The notes below the pieces were generated by a model. That model was not told the DNA's origin and did not search any database. It saw only the letters and a program-made list of their open reading frames with translations. From Clostridia bacterium (lineage in GTDB: Bacteria > Bacillota_A > Clostridia > Peptostreptococcales > Anaerovoracaceae), in the NCBI GenBank assembly GCA_024403175.1, contig JAKSSI010000041.1, forward strand, positions 1 through 9,101: a stretch of 9,101 nt of DNA, read 5' to 3'. The position numbers and the translations under genes are program-made. Of this stretch, positions 5,416 through 9,101 are shown one piece after another (positions within the stretch are counted from its first letter, which is position 1; each line of letters begins with the position of its first letter).

Positions 5416-5928
5416 ATGGACAGAATTGCAAAGTTTGAAAAAGTGTCCTTTGAGCAATACTTAAAGGATTATAAAGATATTATGGGCACAGAGGAAGGTG
5501 CAAAAGAAGCTTACGATTTGGTAAAGCTTCCTGTTAGAGCTACTACTGGTTCTGCAGGCTATGACATTATTTGCCCATTTGAAATGCACTTAGAAGCTGG
5601 AAATGGACTTAGAGTGCCTACTGGTCTTCGCGCACAGATTGCAGAAGGCTGGATGCTTTTAATTCTGCCAAAGAGCGGCCTTGGTATGAAAAACAGACTT
5701 CAGCTGGATAATACTATCGGCCTTATTGATTCCGATTATTACAACGCAGCAAACGAAGGTCATATTATGGTGCCTGTAAGAAACAACTTTGTTACTCAGG
5801 GCACTAAAGATCTTACTGTTCCGGCCGGAAAAGCCTTTGTACAGGCCGTATTTGTGCCTTTCGGTATAACTGTTGACGACGCCGCAGAAGGCGTTAGAAA
5901 CGGCGGTTTTGGGTCTACAAACGCATAG
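5416..5928 (+). CDS. dut: dUTP diphosphatase (dUTPase)
   Basis: This 170-residue trimeric-type dUTPase hydrolyses dUTP to dUMP and pyrophosphate, keeping uracil out of DNA and feeding dTMP synthesis. All five family motifs can be read: motif 1 GSAGYDI (45-51), motif 2 PKSGLGMK (85-92), motif 3 GLIDSDYYN (102-110, catalytic Asp105), motif 4 VQAVFVPF (142-149) and motif 5 RNGGFGSTN (161-169), the glycine-rich tail that closes over the nucleotide. About 35 residues precede motif 1, a modest N-terminal extension. AGAGGA (5404-5409) lies 6 bases before the ATG. The gap to thiC is only 19 bases and to dgt 8 bases, so it probably shares the thiamin transcript. A TATAAT over the thiC stop (5392-5397) has no good -35 partner. 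Confidence 0.94.
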   Translation: MDRIAKFEKVSFEQYLKDYKDIMGTEEGAKEAYDLVKLPVRATTGSAGYDIICPFEMHLEAGNGLRVPTGLRAQIAEGWMLLILPKSGLGMKNRLQLDNTIGLIDSDYYNAANEGHIMVPVRNNFVTQGTKDLTVPAGKAFVQAVFVPFGITVDDAAEGVRNGGFGSTNA

Positions 5929-5936
5929 GAGATACA

Positions 5937-6956
5937 ATGAATTTAAGAGAGCAACTTGAAGAAATTGAATTAAAGACACTTTCCCCATACGCTTGCAAAT
6001 CTGTTGAATCAAAGGGTCGTGCAGAGCTTGAAGCACCAGACGAATTTCGTACTGCTTTTCAGCGCGACCGCGATCGAATAGTTCATTCTAAGGCTTTAAG
6101 ACGCCTTATGCACAAGACTCAGGTATTCCTTTCACCTGAAGGCGACCACTACAGAACAAGACTTACTCATACGCTTGAAGTTTCTCAGATAGCAAGAACC
6201 ATTGCTAAAGCTCTAAATTTAAACGAAGATCTTACAGAAGCAATTGCTCTTGGACACGATTTAGGCCACACACCATTTGGCCACATGGGTGAGTTTTATC
6301 TTAACGAACGCCATGAAAAGGGCTTTAAGCATAACGAACAAAGCCTTCGAGTTGTAGATTTTCTCGAAATAAACCAAAAGGGCCGATACATGAATCTTAC
6401 TGAAGAAGTTAGAGACGGTATCTTAAATCATAACGGAGATGTAAAGCCATTTACTTTGGAAGGCCAGATTGTTAAGCTCTCCGACCGTATTGCGTATATC
6501 AACCACGATATCGACGATGCAATTCGTGCTGGAATTATATCTCAGTCTGATATTCCAAATGAGTATCTCGATGGCATTGGCTATAACCACGGCGATAGAA
6601 TTGCTTATTTCGTAAAGGATGTTATCAAAAACAGCGATAATCAGCCTGAAATTAAGCAGTCTTCTGAGGCTAAAGAGCTTATGACTGGTATTAGATCTTG
6701 GATGTTTGCCAATGTTTACAGAAATGAATCTGTACGTCAGGAAAGAGAAGAAGTTCGTATTCAGAACCTCATAAACTCTTTCTACGAGTACTTTATGAAT
6801 CATCCAGAAAAACTGGCTTACGAAGAAAAGATACTCATTGAATCTGATGGTATTGAAGAAGTTGTAAAAGATCACATTGCTAGTATGACAGACCGTTACG
6901 CAATTAATCTTTACACAGAACTCTTTTTTCCTCAGAGCTGGAAACTTAAGATATAA
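5937..6956 (+). CDS. dgt: dGTP triphosphohydrolase-like HD-domain protein
   Basis: This is a 339-residue protein of the short Dgt family, HD-domain metalloenzymes that release tripolyphosphate from dNTPs. The metal-binding HD signature is complete: TRLTHTLEV (74-82, His78), LGHDLGHTPFGH (105-116, His107-Asp108) and LSDRIAYINHDIDDA (181-195, Asp183). The family's FRTAFQRDRDRIVHSKALRRLMHKTQVF region precedes it (37-64). It is shorter than E. coli Dgt (about 505 residues) but in line with Dgt-like proteins of Gram-positive bacteria, whose dNTP preference varies, so dGTP specificity is not certain. The ribosome binding site AGGAGA (5927-5932) overlaps the dut stop codon. It pairs functionally with dut as nucleotide-pool control, and the position in front of dnaG is common in Clostridia. 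A terminator follows 21 bases after its stop. Confidence 0.93.
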   Translation: MNLREQLEEIELKTLSPYACKSVESKGRAELEAPDEFRTAFQRDRDRIVHSKALRRLMHKTQVFLSPEGDHYRTRLTHTLEVSQIARTIAKALNLNEDLTEAIALGHDLGHTPFGHMGEFYLNERHEKGFKHNEQSLRVVDFLEINQKGRYMNLTEEVRDGILNHNGDVKPFTLEGQIVKLSDRIAYINHDIDDAIRAGIISQSDIPNEYLDGIGYNHGDRIAYFVKDVIKNSDNQPEIKQSSEAKELMTGIRSWMFANVYRNESVRQEREEVRIQNLINSFYEYFMNHPEKLAYEEKILIESDGIEEVVKDHIASMTDRYAINLYTELFFPQSWKLKI

Positions 6957-6977
6957 AAATAATAAAAAAAATATGTT

Positions 6978-7016
6978 AAAAAGTTCGATTTCTAAAAAAG
7001 GAAATCGAGCTTTTTT
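6978..7016 (+). terminator. Intrinsic terminator after dgt
   Basis: Bases 6983-6993 pair with 7000-7010 in an 11-bp stem with two G-U pairs and a loop of six A. A-rich 6978-6982 precedes the stem and a T-run (7011-7016) follows, extending the helix. It probably ends the thi-dut-dgt transcript. The A-run on the 5' side would give some activity on the opposite strand, but no gene points that way. Confidence 0.9.
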
Positions 7017-7024
7017 ATTGTATA

Positions 7025-7030
7025 TATAAT
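7025..7030 (+). promoter_or_regulatory. Candidate -10 element for dnaG
   Basis: TATAAT sits in an AT-rich stretch just after the terminator and 27 bases before the dnaG start, where a promoter is expected. I find no recognisable -35 hexamer at 16-18 bases spacing, since that would fall inside the terminator's 3' arm. The call rests on the -10 and position only. Confidence 0.45.
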
Positions 7031-7056
7031 GTGCAAAACGAAAACAGGAGTATTTA

Positions 7057-8802
7057 ATGCCAAATCTTACTCAAGCAGTAGATGAAATTAAAAATAGAGC
7101 CAATATTGTAGACGTTGTAGGTTCTGTTGTTGAACTGAAGCGCACCGGTGCAAACCATAAGGGATGTTGTCCTTTCCACAAGGAGAAGACCCCATCTTTT
7201 ATTGTTACCGAAGATAGAGGCACTTATCATTGTTTCGGCTGCGGTGAGCACGGCGATGCCATTAAATTCATTGAAAAGTATTATAATCTGACTTTCCCTG
7301 AGGCTGTTACAAGGCTGGCGGCTCAATATGGTATTACCATTGAAGATACCAATACTTATGACGACCACAAGCGAGATGCCTACTACAATGCCAATAAACT
7401 GGCTGCTAGGTTCTTCTTTGATAGGCTAAGTAAAGAAGCAAACAAAGGTTATTCTTACATGGCTGGCCGTGGTATGGATGCTAAAACTATGCAAGGTTTT
7501 GGTATAGGTTGGGCACCAGACGATTGGAGCCAGCTTACAGACTACCTAAAATCTCAGGGTGTAAGCATGCAAATCCTTGAAGATTTAGGGCTTGCAGGCC
7601 GAAAAGGAGACAGATATTACGATAAATTCCGTGGGCGTGTAATGTTCCCGATTCTTAATACTTCAGGCAAAGTAATAGCCTTTGGTGGTAGAATCGTTGG
7701 CCCTGGCGAACCAAAATACTTAAACTCACCGGAAACTCCGGTTTTCCAAAAGAAAAACAACTTATATGGGTTGCACAAAACACGAAAAGCAATTCAAGAA
7801 GCCGGATACGCCATCTTAGTTGAAGGCTATATGGACTGTGTAAGTTTGTATCAATATGGAGTTTGCAATGTTGTAGCTTCTCTTGGTACAGCACTTACAG
7901 AGCAGCAGGCAAGGCTTCTTAAGCGCTACACCGAAAAAGTAATACTTTGCTACGATGCAGATAATGCAGGTATAAAAGCGGCTTTAAGAGGTATAGACGT
8001 TTTAAGAGCGGCAGAAATGCAGGTTAGAGTCTTGCACGTAGACGACGGCAAAGACCCAGACGAATACGTAAAAAAGCACGGCAAAGATGCGTTTATAAAA
8101 CTTGTTGAAGAAAAGGCCGTACCGGATATTGAATATAAGATAAACCTTATCGAAAAGAAATATAACAGATCTGATGCTACGCAGGGCGTTAAGTTCTTAA
8201 AGGAAGTTGCGGCTGTTCTAAAGCCTTTAAGCCCAGTTGAAGCAGACATCTATATTCAAAATGTTTCGGTAGGATATCATATTTCTGAAGGTGCCCTTAG
8301 ACGAGAAATAGAAGGCACTAAGGAGCCTCAAAACGCTGCTCCAAGGCAACTTGAAGAAGGTACTGAACAAAAGCTCGAAACAGCTGATTTAAACCTCGAA
8401 AAGATGATTTTAAGGCTTATAATGCTTCACTCTGAGTATTACGAAAAGCTTAAAGATTATCCAGAATGCTTTGTTACAAATGAAGGTTATGCGCTTAAAA
8501 CCTTCTTTGAAAACCGGTACAAGCCGGGTATAGATTTAGACTTAAACAGCATTAAAGATGGCTTAGAAGAGCCAGAATACAACTATCTAAAGAGTATTCA
8601 AAATACCGTTGCCCCAGGCGACGACGAAGCTGCTTTTAAAGACTGTTTATCTAAGCTCAACGAAAAGCGCAGGCAAAAACGTTTAAACGAAATCACAGAT
8701 ATATTATCGATGGCCGATTCGCTCCCAGAAGAGCAAGTCGACCAAAATCAAATGAAAGCTCTCCTTATGGAATATAAAGAGCTGCAGAAGAAAAAGGAGT
8801 AA
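7057..8802 (+). CDS. dnaG: DNA primase DnaG
   Basis: DnaG is the 581-residue bacterial replicative primase, which makes RNA primers at the fork with the DnaB-type helicase. The N-terminal CHC2 zinc finger is complete (Cys38, His41, Cys59, Cys62, in CCPFH and HCFGCGEHGD). The RNA polymerase core domain includes FRGRVMFPI (191-199) and FGGR (209-212). The TOPRIM catalytic centre shows LVEGYMD (254-260, Glu256), CYDADNAG (298-305, Asp300/Asp302) and KDPDEYV (332-338). The last 150 or so residues are poorly conserved, as expected of the helicase-binding domain; the end is rich in Lys and Glu. Length is normal for the family. AGGAG (7046-7050) lies 6 bases before the ATG, and the gene stands behind its own terminator-bounded start. 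The next ORF begins 3 bases after its stop, and that ORF's ribosome binding site lies within the dnaG 3' end. Confidence 0.97.
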   Translation: MPNLTQAVDEIKNRANIVDVVGSVVELKRTGANHKGCCPFHKEKTPSFIVTEDRGTYHCFGCGEHGDAIKFIEKYYNLTFPEAVTRLAAQYGITIEDTNTYDDHKRDAYYNANKLAARFFFDRLSKEANKGYSYMAGRGMDAKTMQGFGIGWAPDDWSQLTDYLKSQGVSMQILEDLGLAGRKGDRYYDKFRGRVMFPILNTSGKVIAFGGRIVGPGEPKYLNSPETPVFQKKNNLYGLHKTRKAIQEAGYAILVEGYMDCVSLYQYGVCNVVASLGTALTEQQARLLKRYTEKVILCYDADNAGIKAALRGIDVLRAAEMQVRVLHVDDGKDPDEYVKKHGKDAFIKLVEEKAVPDIEYKINLIEKKYNRSDATQGVKFLKEVAAVLKPLSPVEADIYIQNVSVGYHISEGALRREIEGTKEPQNAAPRQLEEGTEQKLETADLNLEKMILRLIMLHSEYYEKLKDYPECFVTNEGYALKTFFENRYKPGIDLDLNSIKDGLEEPEYNYLKSIQNTVAPGDDEAAFKDCLSKLNEKRRQKRLNEITDILSMADSLPEEQVDQNQMKALLMEYKELQKKKE

Positions 8803-8805
8803 ATT

Positions 8806-9101
8806 ATGCCACGTAAAAAGAAGCAGGAAGTTGTTGAACAAGAAATCGAAATCATTGAAGAACCTATTGAAATTGATGAATTCGATGAAGACCTCGATGA
8901 TCTCGATCCTGAAGATCTTGAAAACTTCGATGATGATTTTGAAGATGACGGATACGACGAAGAATTCGAAGACGATGACGTTGTAGAACTTTTAGATTCT
9001 AAGACATCCGATAACGATGAAATGATTGAAGTGGAAATTGACTCCATCGGTATCATTTCTGGAGACGACATCGATAGCATCGGTGCAGAGGAAGAAGAAA
9101 A
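8806..9101 (+). CDS. Very acidic N-terminus of a protein cut by the window edge, probably sigma factor RpoD
   Basis: The frame opens at ATG 8806 and stays open to the window end, giving 98 residues. AAAAAGGAG (8791-8799) lies 6 bases before the ATG, and the gap to dnaG is 3 bases, so the two are translationally linked. The protein starts with a basic cluster (MPRKKK) and then becomes extremely acidic: 46 of the 98 visible residues are Asp or Glu. No conserved sigma region is reached in the window. The rpoD call rests only on the well-known dnaG-rpoD gene order of Bacillota. The acidic stretch does not itself identify it, although some clostridial sigma factors are known to have long acidic N-termini before region 1.2. 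If the assignment is right, the extension could mask DNA binding as region 1.1 does in other primary sigma factors. Confidence 0.6.
   Translation, partial: MPRKKKQEVVEQEIEIIEEPIEIDEFDEDLDDLDPEDLENFDDDFEDDGYDEEFEDDDVVELLDSKTSDNDEMIEVEIDSIGIISGDDIDSIGAEEEE

Noticed and set aside
8748..9080. Minus-strand open frame coding a Ser-rich protein
   Set aside because: It is the reverse complement of the Asp/Glu-rich start of the gene after dnaG. The serine runs come from GAT/GAA repeats read backwards; no ribosome binding site or family resemblance.

Overview
The window looks like the chromosome of an anaerobic, low-to-moderate-GC member of the Bacillota, most likely class Clostridia. The evidence is the short (434-residue) form of ThiC, a ThiW-type ECF transporter subunit, strong AGGAG-type ribosome binding sites, and the order dgt-dnaG-acidic sigma-factor-like ORF, which is common in Clostridia. 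The assignment rests on reading proteins by eye; no search was run. All genes are on the + strand and packed like housekeeping DNA. I see no mobile elements, CRISPR, tRNA or rRNA.

Layout. (1) 1-867 is the 3' part of an NAD-dependent L-lactate / L-2-hydroxyisocaproate-type dehydrogenase, closed by a strong intrinsic terminator at 884-917. (2) 918-1290 is a roughly 370-base non-coding leader. It holds a near-consensus promoter (TTGATA-17-TATAAT), a complete TPP riboswitch with an explicit antiterminator/terminator pair, and then a second structured element (about 1092-1284). That second element repeats the 5' half of a TPP aptamer but lacks the pyrophosphate-binding arm. (3) 1291-5396 is a thiamin operon, thiW-thiM-thiE-thiD-thiC. 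(4) 5416-6956 holds dut and dgt, two dNTP-pool enzymes, with gaps of 19 and 8 bases and no convincing new promoter. They are therefore probably read from the thiamin transcript, which ends at a terminator at 6978-7016. (5) 7057-9101 is dnaG followed 3 bases later by the start of a very acidic protein, probably the N-terminus of the primary sigma factor RpoD.

How the genes work together. ThiC makes HMP-P from AIR, and ThiD phosphorylates it to HMP-PP. ThiM phosphorylates hydroxyethylthiazole (HET), probably imported with ThiW, and ThiE joins the two halves into thiamin phosphate. None of the thiazole synthesis genes (thiG, thiS, thiF, thiH) is in the operon, so this locus describes de novo pyrimidine synthesis plus thiazole salvage. 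The TPP riboswitch would shut the operon off when TPP is plentiful.

The most novel-looking region is the second leader element. It has (a) a TPP-like GGGGAG / UGAGAG / GACC framework with an extended P3, (b) two hairpin loops complementary over 9 contiguous bases (a candidate kissing loop), and (c) a pyrimidine stretch just after the first terminator that can pair either with the thiW Shine-Dalgarno or with a nearby decoy. It could be a degenerate second TPP riboswitch, a TPP-derived aptamer with altered ligand, or an unrecognised class. Sequence alone does not decide.
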